Positions 10,430 through 21,094 are shown, counted from the first letter of the stretch. The stretch: DNA of 64,000 nt from Ichthyophis bannanicus (GCA_033557465.1 CM066033.1:1307115519-1307179518), one strand, 5' to 3'. Numbers and translations: made by a program. Notes: generated by a model not told the origin, from the sequence alone.

Positions 10430-12130
10430 GGAAAGAGAAACCATTTCAGTGAGCAATGTACAGCAAAGCCAGGGAAATCCAAAAACATGATAGTAGTGAT
10501 ACATGTGCATGGAACAAAAAGGCAAATACACATAGAAAATGACCTGAACCACATTTAAAATCCCAATAACCAAGCTGGCCAAATGTGATATTAATGATAA
10601 ACATAAAGCAACACCACTGACAAAGCTCAAAAAATAAGATATGTTTGGAAGGGTTTATTCTCTGTCCCCCTACAAAGTGAATGATCCCACATTGAAATAG
10701 CGCTGATCAGGGTTTATTCACGTCTACATTGGGCAGGTTTGTTATGGCATGCACATGTGCAGTAACAGCAGAGTGGGCACGTAGGAAAGGGCAACTGTAC
10801 TGATGCTGTAAATGGGATATAGAGGGCTGAAGGTGGCACATGCTCTGGTCAAGCTGGGGCCCAGTGCGTGTTAGGCAGATGCCTAGGTGGCACATAGGGA
10901 TGCCGAAACTGTAAAGCAGCAAGACAGCAACTGACGAGGGCCCATCATGGGCACGAGTGTGTGTCCCAGAGTGTCACAGGGGAGATTATCCAGCAGGTAA
11001 CCCAAAGGGCACATAACATTGGCAGGCGGTATGGGGGGGGGATGCACTCATGTCCATGTAGGCACCCCTACCCGAGAACCCTACTGGCATACTGGATGGC
11101 CTGGGACTGTGCACCACCAGCACCACCAGCATAATGGCATGGCAGCATGGCGGCGGAGGGGTGCTGGTGGCGGAAGGGGCAGAGGCATCTGCCCACAGCA
11201 GACCATGACCTAGCCCCGTTTAGGTGGGTGCCGTGCACTGCAACAGACAGGGTCTGTCTGACGAACAGTCATGGTATCCCCAGGGAATGAATTGTCCCTG
11301 TGGCAACAGTGTGGTGCAGTACACGCAGCCAGTGAGTTCATAAGCAGAAGGTCACAGGTTCAAGTCCCAGCTGTGGCGTGGGAGTGTGTGTCTGTCTATC
11401 CAGTGTGTTGTGGCTGCCTACACCTTACTCAGTCCACACTGCTTGCACTGTTTCCAGTGTTAGCCTGCCAATGTGCATAATGAGGAGCAAGGTACTGTGG
11501 ATATAGCCCAGACAGGGTGGCCTGGGCAGGATGCATCTGCATAGGGCAATGGCTGGGACATTGTGGTACCCAGCCACCACCTGCACAGACAGGGTGGACA
11601 CAGCATGTCCTGCTGGGAGGTCACTCTCACCCTGACTGAGCAGTGACCACAGCATGGCTAGGTTCCCCCATAGTGCTGTATAGTATTTCTCTCAAGTGAT
11701 ATTTATGGGTTCTCTTTTCTGGGGCCCAATCATTGACTTATCTGCTTGGTGTGTGTGCTCACATCTCCTCCAGGAACATGCACTATCTACTAGCTAGCAG
11801 ATTTTCTGCAGTTAGTATGTGTATGGCTGGAGAATGTCAGATAGTGGTGGGGGGCAGCTGAGCATTTCTAGGCCTACTGTATGTCTGCCATTGCCTTTTG
11901 GATGTGTACAGATCTGCATTGACTGCCCTGTAGGGTGCCTGTTCCCCAGCAGGACTGGAGTTGATGGTCCCCTCTACTGCCACCATTGCAGGGATGTAGA
12001 ATGTGGATCTGTTGGTGGGAGACCCTGTCCCCCACCCTGAGCCCCAGAGGGCGGGTTGGGTGGTGCTACATAATCTACCTATGGGTCCAAACACCCCCCC
12101 TTCACTTAAATCATGTGACCATGGCACCCA
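10430..12130. other. Interior of Harbinger derivative, no gene seen
   Basis: CA/TG-rich sequence similar in composition to the interior of the 32-50 kb element. One tRNA-like block at about 11315-11372 ends with a B-box-like GGTTCAAGTCCCAG. The short open frames have no domain. Confidence 0.45.
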
Positions 12131-12145
12131 CACAGGATATGAGTG

Positions 12146-12433
12146 GAGTGGAGGTGTGGCCTAGTGGTTGGGGCAAGGTACTTCAGGCCGGAAGGTCGGG
12201 GGTTCAAATCCCACTAGAAGACAGCAACCTTGGGCCGGAAGGACTGGGGTTTCTAGTCCCAAAGGTGCTCCTTGTGGTCTTGGGCAAGCCACTTAACCCT
12301 CCATAGCCCATGTTCCCTGTAAAATAGTTATCTCCAAGTTATAATGCCCTGTTCAATGTAATTTCAGTTTGTTCAATGTAAACCACACTGATGCAGAATA
12401 GGGCGGTATATAAGAGAATGTAAATAAATAAAT
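12146..12433 (+). mobile_element. tRNA-derived SINE with L2-type tail
   Basis: The head has an A box (TGGCCTAGTGGTTGG) and a B box (GGTTCAAATCCCA). The body contains GGGCAAGCCACTTAACCCTC, like the MIR/CORE-type central domain. The tail carries GTAAACCACACTGATGCAG then GGCGGTATATAAGAG and ends in AAATAAATAAATA. The GGCCGGAAGG phrase occurs twice in the body (about 12186 and 12233). Related copies lie at 49155 and 55084. The shared tail suggests mobilisation by an L2 LINE. Confidence 0.85.
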
Positions 12434-12905
12434 ATGCACTATTCTGGGTGCATCATAGTCCACAAGGGCTAGACTGGGAAATACGAATGGACACAGGTGT
12501 ATCCCAGGTGTGTCTGCAAGGACTACCTATCACACACTGGCACTGATGGGGACCTGCAGCATAGCCTATCTCAGGTAAGCCAGGTACTGCAGACCTGGTG
12601 CTGGTGCTGGTGCTGGGCGCCCCACCTTGCCTTCAGGGTGAGCACAGTACCCCCACAATGTGTCGGTCTGTAGCTACTCTGTGCCAGTAACACACACGGT
12701 CAGTTCCCCCTACCAGGCCGAGGTGCTGTGGGGGTGCATACCCCATCTTGTGATCATCTGTAGACTGCTGAGCTGCATGTGCAGTGCATCATGGGTACAG
12801 GTGGGTTAACCCTATCCTGGTAACCACAGCAGACAGTTTGTCCTTCTGTAGTCAGCAAGGGATTTGTCCTTCTGTAGCCAGCAAGGGATTTGTTAGTAGT
12901 TATAG

Positions 12906-13388
12906 AGATGTAGCCCTCTGGTTACTTCACTGACTGTAGAGGCAGAGGTTGTGGGTTTGATCCCACAGTGGTGTTATTTGATAGGGCTGTCTGAGGCATT
13001 TCCTTTTTTAATTTAAATTAGTGCTGCCAGAAAAAACACCCTCACAGTGCTGTAACCTTAAGGTGCCTCATAAGGCACCCTATAAAGCGCCTTATAAGGC
13101 GCCCTATCGGGAACATTATAAGGTGCCTTGGCGGACAGTGCACTTTATAATGTGCCCTCTGGAGTGCCTTATAGGGCGCCTTATGCGGCACCTTAGGTTA
13201 CGGCACTGTGAGGGTGTGTTTGCTGGCAGCACTAATTTAAATTAAAAAAGAAAATGCCTCAGACAGCACTGATTTAAAGTAAAGGGTAATGCCTCAAACA
13301 GCCTTACTCAGTAAGCCTACTGGGGGATTGAACTCATGACCCCTGCTTCATCAGTCAATGTAGTAACCATTGTGCTACACCTCTGTTG
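12906..13388. repeat. Two tRNA-like modules near the Harbinger right end
   Basis: The plus-strand module at 12906-12973 has an A-box-like GTAGCCCTCTGGTTAC and a B box GGGTTTGATCCCAC. The minus-strand module at about 13316-13388 has GTAGCACAATGGTTAC and GAGTTCAATCCCCC. Spacing between boxes (35-50 nt) suits a tRNA-type Pol III promoter. Neither folds into a convincing full tRNA by eye. A homologue of the second is at 32272 in the other element. Confidence 0.55.
12986..13267. repeat. ~110-bp-arm palindrome in Harbinger end
   Basis: Arms of about 12986-13095 and 13158-13267 are inverse copies with a few differences. Both contain GCTGTCTGAGGCATT, AATTTAAATTAGTGCTGCCA and ACACCCTCACAGTG. The centre is rich in short GGCGCC/TATAAGG repeats. 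One arm is also present at the right end of the large element (about 49925-50052). Confidence 0.8.
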
Positions 13389-13596
13389 CTATGTTTTTAA
13401 GTCAGCGAGCCTAATTAAGGCTAACGCACGTTAACGTGCCACGGCTCCCTCTATTGCGCGATAACAGACTTTATCGCGTGATAACCCGAAATGCTACCTT
13501 AAGACCGGAACGCCCACTACCTTATGTGACATTCGTCACAGTAAGACTGCAACTAACGCCGGTAACATTAAGACGGTTTAGTAAACATACCCCTTG

Positions 13597-14649
13597 GTTG
13601 CACAACCCGTGGCAGTGATAACAGCCTCCAAACGTTTCTTGTAGCCATGTATAAGCTTCATACATCTGTCTGCTGGTAGTTTCTCCCACTCTTCCACTGC
13701 TATTTGTTTCAGATCATGTATGTTTCCAGGATTCCGTTTACCAATGGCAGATTTCAGCGCTTTCCAAAGGTTCTCGATTGGATTGAGATCAGGACTCATT
13801 GCTGGCCAGTTTAAAACAGTCCATTTGTTCCTTTTTAACCATTCTTTTGTACTTTTGGATGTATGTTTTGGGTCATTGTCCAAATGGAGGACCCATGACC
13901 TTCAACCCAGACCTAGCTTTCTGACACTAGGTAGCACATTTCGCTCCAACATACCTTAGTAGTCCTCTGACTTCATGATTCCTTTAATACATGCCAGGCC
14001 TCCAGTTCCTGAGGCAGTAAACAGCCCTACATTATTATGGAATCTCTACCATATTTAACTGTAGGAAGGGTGCTTTTTTCCTTATAAGCTTCATTTCTTC
14101 GCCTGTAAGTGGTCTACATTGCCATAAAGCTCAAGTTTGGTTTCATCTGTCCATAGAACATTTTCCCTAAAGGACTGTGTGGTTTCTCAAGGTAGGTTTG
14201 GGCAAAGATCAGGCATGCCTTTTTATATCTGTCTTTGAACAGCGGGATCCTCCTTGGCCTTCTCACATGAAGTCCTTCTTTGTTTAGTGCGTGGTGTATG
14301 GTGTGAATGGAAACCAGCACTCCAGGTCAGCCTTAAGCTCTTTGTATGTTGTTCATGGTGTTTTTCCAAAAGTTCGCACTAACCTTCAAAGACCTCTTGG
14401 ATTAATTTTCCTCTTCCCTCCACATCCTGGGAAGTTCTTGACAGTTCCATGAGCAGAAAATGTCTTAATGACATTGTAAACTGTAGACACAGGAATCTCA
14501 AGGTCTTTGGAGATGGCCTTGTACCCCTTTGAAGTTTGATGTTTGGTGATAATGGCTTTTCTGATGGTCTCAAGCAGCTGTCTTGTTTCCACCATTGTGA
14601 AAATGGAACGGGAAGTGAATGTGGCCATTTTAAACATTAGAGCCATCAT
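13597..14649 (-). pseudogene. Tc1-like DD34E transposase (copy 1)
   Basis: The N-terminal part (14649-14386) has the paired-type helix-turn-helix, with ETIRKAIITKHQTSKGYK and ISKDLEIPVSTVYNVIK, which binds the terminal repeats. The first catalytic Asp is in WTDETKLELYG at about 14130-14160. The second is in MDNDPKHTSKSTKEWLKRNK, and the Glu is in LNPIENLWKALKSAIG (13883-13700). The three blocks lie in different frames and the middle of the domain carries stops, so the enzyme is inactive. The C-terminus GCATKG lies immediately beside the Harbinger insertion. Confidence 0.9.
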
Positions 14650-15147
14650 TCATTGGTTGATTCAAGTCATGTGAGTACTGACAATTGATCACAGGTGTGT
14701 CTAATTTTACTGCAATGAGAATTCAGTTCTTCTGTTCAAAATGATTTGAATTGTTTATAAGGGTGCCAATAATCATGTCCTATCTGTGCAAAGAACCCGA
14801 ACAGTGTGACCACTATAATGTTTCATTCAAGAAGGTGCACAACTTTCAATCACCAATTCTCCCACCATAAATTCTCGTGATCAAACAGACAGGACTATCT
14901 ATTTTTATATTTATATTTTTTGTCGGATCGTCTGTTTTGAGGATGAAAAAACATACTCATACTACAGACCCTCCATTTTAATCAGTTAAAAAGCCAACTA
15001 GAAAGGAGGAAGTGACGTCACCCGTCATAATGGCCGCGTGAGAGGCGAGCTTCGGACCCAACCCAGCGTATAAGCGAAAAACCTGCCCTTAGCGAGAGAG
15101 GAAAATCGAGGAGGTAGCAGTAGTGGAAACCGAAAGTGGAGGGGAGC

Positions 15148-16152
15148 ATGGCGACCCGGAAAAAGACCGCGGATCTGCAGGACTATGCCTTCGGGGCGGC
15201 GAGTGTCAACGGGACCGCAGGAGAAACTAAAATGGCAGTCGAGGAGCATGCAAGGGGCGAGCAGGCAGAACCGCACGGAGCAGACAATGTAAGGAGTGTT
15301 GGAGGCGCAGGAGAAGTGGTGGGATAAGCGGCGACGAGAGAGGAACTAAAGGAGTGGTTTGAGGAGCTGAAGGCAGAGGTGCAATCAGCGAAGAAGTCGC
15401 TGGGAGATATAATGAGTGGTTTGAGGGAGGAGGTGGAAGAAGTCACCCAAAGGATGGGTGACCATGAAAATCGATTGCAAACTCTGGAACTGCAGCAGGA
15501 GGACTGGGAGATGCAAATTAAAGGTGAGGAGGAATAGAAGAAGCAAATTAAGCTGAAGTTAGAAGATCTGGAGAACCGCTGCAGGCGGAATAATTTAAGA
15601 ATAAAAGGTGTGCCAGAAGAAGTTGAATTTCGGGACTGTGCAAAGGTAGCAGAGGCAATCTGTTTGGAGGCCTTGAAGCAAGGAGGGGAAGAGGTGAGGG
15701 CTGAAGGAATACATCTGGACATGGCACATCGGGCCTTGGGCCCCATACGCAGCAACAGGCCCAGAGACATAGTAGTTTGCCTAAGAGACTACAAATTGAA
15801 GGAAAAAATTGCGGCTAAGATGAGGGGGCTAAGCACCTTTATATGGCAGGGGTACTCGGTAGCCATATATGCAGACCTGTCCTTGGGGACATTGCAGAGG
15901 AGGAGGGCTATTGCACCAATTACCAGTCAGCTAAGGAAGCAGGAACTGAGGTATCACTGGCTCTACCCCTTTGGACTTGCATTTACAAAAGGGGATAAGA
16001 CATGGAAAGTGCAAACTCTGGAGGAGGCCTATGCGGCAATGAAGGTGGCAGGGGTGGCAGGGCCAGAGGAGGAGGAGCATGCAGAAGGACCACAGCAGGA
16101 GCAGGAAGCAGAGCGGCGGAGGACAGTGGGCATGTTTAATGCTGTTGGTTAA
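15148..16152 (+). pseudogene. L1/Tx1-type ORF1 protein
   Basis: A single frame from ATG at 15148 to 16152, broken only by TAA at 15325-15327 and TAG at 15535-15537. The N-terminal part is charged and forms a predicted coiled coil (about residues 65-150). It is followed by LENRCRRNNLRIKGVPEEV, the start of the RNA-binding RRM of L1 ORF1p, and by the C-terminal domain (AHRALGPIRSNRPRDIVV, YADLSLGTLQRRR). These proteins trimerise and coat the LINE RNA as a chaperone. The start was chosen from the first ATG after a GC-rich 5' UTR. Two stops make this copy non-functional. Confidence 0.85.
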
Positions 16153-16503
16153 AGAATATATACATAAGGTGAGGGTGGGGGAGGGATGGGGGTGAAGGGT
16201 AAGGGCGTAATATGATAGAAAGACTGATGGGAGGGAGAGAGGGGGAGGGGTAGGGGAGGGAAGGCTGGTTGGGTGGAGATGGTGAGTAGGTATGGGAGGA
16301 GGGCAGGGGAGGATGGAAGGAAGGTGGGGGAGATGGAGGGCGGGACGTGGGAATTTGAGAGGGCTGGGGGTGTCGGGTGGTGCACGGCTCCAGGATAACC
16401 TCGAATGGAACCAAGGTTGGGGGTGTGGGGGGGGGAGGGAGGGAGTAATGAGGAGGGGGAGGGGCGGAGGTGAGGGGGGAAGGGGGAGGAGAAAGTGTAG
16501 CTG

Positions 16504-18502
16504 GTGGTGGGTACGATAAATGTTAAGGGATTGCAAACATGGCGAAAGAGGCGCATGCTTGAAAGGGAGGGTGGGCGGATGAAAGCTGATTTCCTGTGTA
16601 TTCAGGAGACACACTTGAAGGTGGGGCAGGAGGGTCTAATTAGCTCTAACAAGTATCCTAGGGTATTGCTCGCAGGACAAAGGGCACAGCCAAGGAAAGG
16701 GGTGTGGGGATAATGATAGGACAGGATTACAAGGAAGCGGTACTTGAAGAAAGAAGGGATAGGCAAGGAAGGTGGGTGGCAGTCAGGATAAGAATAAAGG
16801 AGGATCAAGTTTGGATAGTGAGTATATATGTCCCTAACGTACAAAGGGAGGAGGTTTTCGATAAGCTGCTGTCCGAAGTGGAGGGATGGGGGGATGTACC
16901 ATTTATTATAGGGGGAGACTTCAATATCACAGTCAACCCAAAGCTGGATAATACGGGGGAAGGAGGGGAAGGGGGGAGGAAGGATAGAAGGAGCCTTTTG
17001 AGGTTAAAGGAGCGGTTAGGGTTGGTAGATATGTGGAGAGGGAGGCATCAAGGGGAAAAAGGCTATACATTCTACTCTTCGGCCCATGGGATGTATAGTA
17101 GACTGGATATGCTATGGGTGAGTGGGGAATGGCAAGCTAGGACAATGGGGGTTGAAATTGGAACTATTACATGGACAGACCATGCACCAGTGTGTATCGT
17201 GTTCGATTTAGGGGAAAAGGATATTGGCACCAAATTTTGGAGGATGAATGAGGGGCTTTTAGGGAGCAGAAGCATGTGGAGAGTTTGAAGGGTGTTTACA
17301 GGAATACATGAAGTACAATCTAGGTGGGGAAGTGCCATTAGGGCTGACTTGGGATGGGATGAAGGCGGTGGTGAGAGGGCATCTAATTTGTATAGCGGCG
17401 CAGGAGAAGAGGCAGCGAAAGAAAGTGGAAGAGGAGTTAGTACAAAAAATAGGGGTTCTGGAACGCCAGCATCAAGAAAGGGCTGACCCCAAAATACTAG
17501 CTCACCTGCAAAGGTTAAGGGGGGAGTTGAACCAATTGTGGGCAGCTGAAATTGCATTTAATTTGGTACGGTTAAAGCAAGCGTGGTTTGAAGGAGGAAA
17601 CAAAATAGGAAAGGTTAGCAAGGCAGTTAAAGGTGAAGCAGCAGAAGATGAATATTGGGGGAATTCGAAATAAGCAGGGGGAAATGGTTTACAAACCCAC
17701 AGAGATTAGGAAGGTTTTTGTGGAGTACTACGAGAAGCTCTATAGCAGTGAGGTTAATGGAGGAGGAGAGAAGGGGGCAGAATTCTTGGAGGAATGTAGG
17801 CTACCCAGTATTTCAGAAGAGGAGGCGGAGGAGTTGGGAAGGCCGGTGTGCACGGAGGAGGTGAGAGTGGCAATTAAATCCCTCAAAGAAGGGAAAGCAC
17901 CCAGATTAGACGGGTTAACAGCAAAATTCTATAAATTAACGCAGGATTTCATTACAGATTTCTTAACAAGGGTATTTAATGGGGTGCAACGGGGTGAGGA
18001 GCTGCCCCGGTCTATGGTAGAGGCAGGCATAACTGTCCTTCTTAAGCCAGGGAAGGATCACACAACCTGTGGAGTCTATAGGCCGATATCCCTTATAAAC
18101 TTGGATGTGAAGCTGCTAGCCAAAATTATGGCTGCTAGATTGCAAAAGATAATGCAAAAGCTGGTGTATAAGGATCAGACAGGGTTCATTAAGGGGAGAC
18201 GGGGGATAATATCCGGAAACTTTTAAATGTTGTTTGGATGCAGCAGGACACAGGGAGGGAGGCGGTATTCTTGACGGTGGATGCTGAAAAGGCATTTGAC
18301 AGAGTGGATTGAGGTTTTATGTGGCAGGTGCTGGAGAAAATGGGCTTAGGGGGGAAGTTCCTGAGTTGGGTAAAAGCATTGTATCGTAGCCCGAGGGCCC
18401 GAATAAGGGTAAATGGGGGTTATTCGGACAGTTTTTGCCTAGGCAGAGGGACGAAGCAGGGGTGCCCACTGTCGCCCCTGCTGTTTGCGTTAGTTATTGA
18501 AA
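16504..18502 (+). pseudogene. L1/Tx1-type ORF2 (endonuclease and reverse transcriptase)
   Basis: The AP-type endonuclease is clear: TINVKGLQTWRKRRML and FLCIQETHLK near the start, GGDFNITVNP at about 16910, SRLDMLWVSG at about 17100 and WTDHAPV at about 17175. The reverse transcriptase follows with RLDGLTAKFYK, YRPISLINLDVKLLAKI, DQTGFIKGR, DAEKAFDRVD and GTKQGCPLSPLLFAL. At least four frame changes and a TGA after DRVD break the frame. The gene is cut off before the YADD motif by the Penelope fragment at about 18503. Clade assignment rests on sequence style, not on a tree. Confidence 0.85.
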
Positions 18503-19280
18503 ACACAGTCCAAAGACGTGATAATGTGGAAAAACACTTTTATTACTGAAGCCTTTCGTCAACCCGACACAGGCCGTGTTTCGCAAACCTTCATCAGGGG
18601 TTGATCAGGTCAAATTCTAAAAACATGAAAATGAAAACATAACATACACAAACAAAATAAAATTGATGTGAGTGAACATAGCAAAGAATAAATTAGATAA
18701 AATATACATACATAGATGAAACAACTCTCATAAATAATCAGAATAATAAATATAAATATGATAAATACATAAAAAAAACTCTAAGATAAAATAAAACAAT
18801 AAAAAAATGTGGACGCACAAATGGGAATGTTACCTTGAACCTTAATATACACTTATAACTTATAAAATACATAAAATATCAGTGAACCAATCAAAAAAGA
18901 ACAGAAATGTGACAAACAACAGGTACCTCAATATGAAGACCCAGCACCTATGGCCTTCGGAGAAATAAACTTGATGGCTAAAATACATAACACACATACA
19001 ATTAAAAAGATAAATATCAATACACTATCTTATAAAACATACATATCATCTAAGTAAAACTGATCGTTTTCTTTCATAAATCAAAAGGACACTCAAGCTA
19101 TCACCATGAGAATCAGTTTTTACTTTGGAAACAGTTCATGATTGGCCAAAGCTCTCCATCAAAGATGTCAGATTAGTATTTCTATTTTTGGGGCGATATT
19201 GACATCAGGTCTGAACATAAGAAATTGCGGTTAGATTGAACCGATATTGAATAACACGTTTTAGAGAATTTGGAAGATTG
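18503..19280 (-). mobile_element. Penelope-like element end (pLTR fragment)
   Basis: Inserted into the L1 polymerase gene. It contains a hammerhead-like motif on the minus strand at 18559-18604, as found in Penelope pLTRs, followed by AT-rich sequence without coding potential. The rightward limit is approximate, since the L2 tail starts at 19322. Assignment depends on the ribozyme motif and on resemblance to the other Penelope ends in the window. Confidence 0.5.
18559..18604 (-). ncRNA. Hammerhead-ribozyme-like motif
   Basis: On the minus strand: UCAACCC (stem I), CUGAUGA core, a short poor stem II (AGGUUUGC), GAAA, stem III ACAC/GUGU with a GGCCU loop, the GUC cleavage triplet, then GGGUUGA, which pairs perfectly with UCAACCC over 7 bp. 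All invariant core positions of the hammerhead (C3-A9, G12-A14, A15.1-U16.1, C17) are present. Stem II is weak, so activity may be lost. Hammerheads are known from Penelope-like pLTRs, where they process the RNA. Confidence 0.65.
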
Positions 19281-19321
19281 CGGTGGCTGGGCCAGAGGGC
19301 CGTATAGCCTCACGCGAGGTT

Positions 19322-19620
19322 TGCCTAGTTATTTATTTATTTAGCATTTCTTATATACCGCACTATTCGGCATCAGCACGGTTTACATATAACAGAAAAA
19401 TCAGACAGGAAAACGTGTCTGAGTTTACTATTAACCGGACAACAAACTTGGATAACAAGGAAGGGTTTACAATTAGCAAGGTAGCAAAAACTTGGATAAC
19501 AAGGATAACTATTTACATCCTACAGTCACAGAATACATGGAACATGTAATCCAATGGGCAAGGACACCTTACTAAGTGTGTTCTCCTGGCTCACTAGGTG
19601 TTTTGATGTTGCTATAACTA
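19322..19620 (-). mobile_element. L2-type LINE 3' UTR, antisense
   Basis: On the minus strand it ends with GCGGTATATAAGAAATGC and AAATAAATAAATA, preceded by AACCGTGCTGATGCCGAATA, the L2 tail shared with SINEs here. A CTTGGATAACAAGGA phrase is repeated twice inside. No ORF2 coding remains. Confidence 0.7.
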
Positions 19621-19869
19621 TTGGAGAGGCTTTTTAGTTGGCTTTTTAACTGATTAAAATGGAGGGTCTGTAGCATGAGTATGTTTTTGCATCCTCAAAA
19701 CAGACGATCCAACAAAAAATATAAATATAAAAATAGATAGTCCTGTCTGTTTGATCACGGGAATTTATGGTGGGAGAATTGGTGATTGAAAGTTGTGCAC
19801 CTTCTTGAATAATCATGTCCTGGCAATGTCCCAGTTTTTATATTTCCTACTATTTCTTTTTTTAATTGG

Positions 19870-20022
19870 TCTTGTTTTATTTATTATTTATTTTATTTAT
19901 TTACATTCTCTTATATACCGCGCTATTCTGCATCAGTGCGGTTTACATTGAACAAACTGAAATTACATTGAACAGGGCATTATAACTTGGAGATAACTAT
20001 TTTACAGGGAACATGATTCTTT
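19870..20022 (-). mobile_element. SINE 3' half, antisense, within Tc1
   Basis: Complement of the tail of the 12146 SINE: TATTTACATTCTCTTATATA, GCATCAGTGCGGTTTACATT, AACAGGGCATTATAACTTGG. Tc1 copy 2 lacks this block between GTTTTATTTGATTC-type flanks, so it is a later insertion. Confidence 0.75.
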
Positions 20023-20279
20023 TATGTCTCAAATATGTGTGCATATATAGTCCAAAGCCATTTCACTGGACACTTATTTTTAGGAGATATTGGATATTAA
20101 GCGGTTGAATTGCATGGGTGCCAATAATGTTGACCACAACTGTACTTAAACTCTTTCCCTTTACAACACACTATGCAAACATTCACATTTGTAGGGTAAA
20201 TAACACACAATCTGCTTGAACCTTAAATTTCTTCTCAAGTCCACTGTGCTTCCTTGAGTTTACATCATCAGAATATAGA

Positions 20280-20638
20280 AAGACTAGGGGACATGCAATG
20301 AAGCTACAGATAAACTATTCAAGACAAATAAGAGAAAATATTTTTTCACCCAACGTGTAATCAAACTCTGGAATTTCTTACCAGAGGATGTAGTAAAAGC
20401 TGTTAGTGTAGCTGGGTTTAAAAAAGGTTTGGACAAGTTCTTGGAGGAAAGGTCCATAAACCATTATTAAAAAGGGACTCAGGATATCACTGCTTGACCC
20501 AATACAAGCATTGTGGAACCTGTGTCTTTTGGGGAAACTGCTAGGTATGTATGACCTAGATTGGCCACTGTTGGAAACAGGATACTGTGCTTGATGGACC
20601 TTGGTCTGACCCAGTATGGCATATCTTATGTTCTTATG
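20280..20638 (+). mobile_element. CR1-family 3' end
   Basis: Begins in the C-terminal coding region, where TCAAACTCTGGAATTTCTTA and TTTAAAAAAGGTTTGGACAA encode the usual LWN-LP...FK..LD tail in broken frames. It runs on through TTGGCCACTGTTGGAAACAG to the TTATGTTCTTATG terminus. About 140 bp at the end are nearly identical to 2748-2894. Confidence 0.85.
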
Positions 20639-20880
20639 AGTGGAAGAGTAGTCTAGTGGTTAGGGTAGCAAGCTAGGATCAGAAAAAACAGAGTTCAGAT
20701 CTCACTGACTCAACTTATGGTCTTGGGCAAGTCACTTAACCTTCCATTGCGTCAAGTACAACCTTAGATTGTAAAACCTCTAGGGACAGGAAAATACCTA
20801 GAGTACCTGATTGTAATTCACATTGAGCTACCTCTGTAAAGGCGTGAACTAAATTCTACTAAATAAATTCCACACGTTTT
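20639..20880 (+). mobile_element. tRNA-derived SINE, diverged copy
   Basis: A box TAGTCTAGTGGTTAGG, B-box remnant GAGTTCAGATCTC, central GGGCAAGTCACTTAACCTTC and an AAATAAATTCC end. It starts directly after the CR1 tail. More diverged from the 12146, 49155 and 55084 copies than they are from each other. Confidence 0.75.
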
Positions 20881-21094
20881 TAGTCAGATTCTTCTCACTA
20901 GTCACACAGCCCTTCAACACTGGTCCATGATAATTGGTGGCTTTAGTTGATCACCCACTGTAAATTCTGCTATGCGTTACCATGGACCCTACAATGTGGC
21001 ATCACACTTTAATTTCTTCTTTGGCTGGGTTCTACAGCTGTGGCTGCTAGAATGTTAATGAGCTTTGAAAATCCCCATAGTGTGGGCTAATTAG

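Larger units (their letters stand above)
10119..13593. mobile_element. Harbinger-type non-autonomous element in Tc1
   Basis: Left end GAGGTATGTTTACTAAACCG and right end its inverse, with a 3-bp duplication TTG at 10116-10118 and 13594-13596. The empty site is seen in the second Tc1 copy. The 3-bp target and the ends match the large element at 32053. The right 550 bp is the inverse of that element's left end. Subterminal repeats of TTATCGCGTGATAA type lie at about 10155-10235 and 13453-13485. No nuclease or SANT gene is recognisable inside. The interior is unassigned except for a SINE, tRNA-like modules and a palindrome. Confidence 0.85.
14782..19807 (+). mobile_element. L1/Tx1-type LINE insertion with inverted outer repeats
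   Basis: A 14-bp duplication AATAATCATGTCCT at 14768-14781 and 19808-19821 brackets the block. The uninterrupted site is visible at about 30810 in Tc1 copy 2. ORF1 and ORF2 of an L1/Tx1-clade LINE run on the plus strand from 15001. Unusually, 14826-15000 and 19635-19809 are 175-nt inverted copies of each other, outside the LINE genes. The 3' half is occupied by a Penelope fragment and an L2 tail. Confidence 0.7.
9887..20142 (-). mobile_element. Tc1/mariner transposon copy 1, interrupted twice
   Basis: The termini are inverse copies: CAGTTGTGGTCAACATTATT at the left and its complement ending CCACAACTG at 20142. TA target dinucleotides sit at 9885-9886 and 20143-20144. Removing the insertions at 10119-13593 and 14782-19807, plus a SINE tail at about 19870-20020, leaves about 1.6-1.7 kb, the normal size for a Tc1-like element. 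The transposase is on the minus strand. The second copy at 30365 supplies the uninterrupted sequence at both insertion sites. Confidence 0.9.

Noticed and set aside
13316..13388. Functional tRNA gene
   Set aside because: A and B boxes are present but no full acceptor stem or clean anticodon arm could be paired by eye.
16136..16614. Long proline-rich frames on the minus strand
   Set aside because: They are the complement of a GA-rich spacer between L1 ORF1 and ORF2; no domain, and three overlapping frames are equally open.
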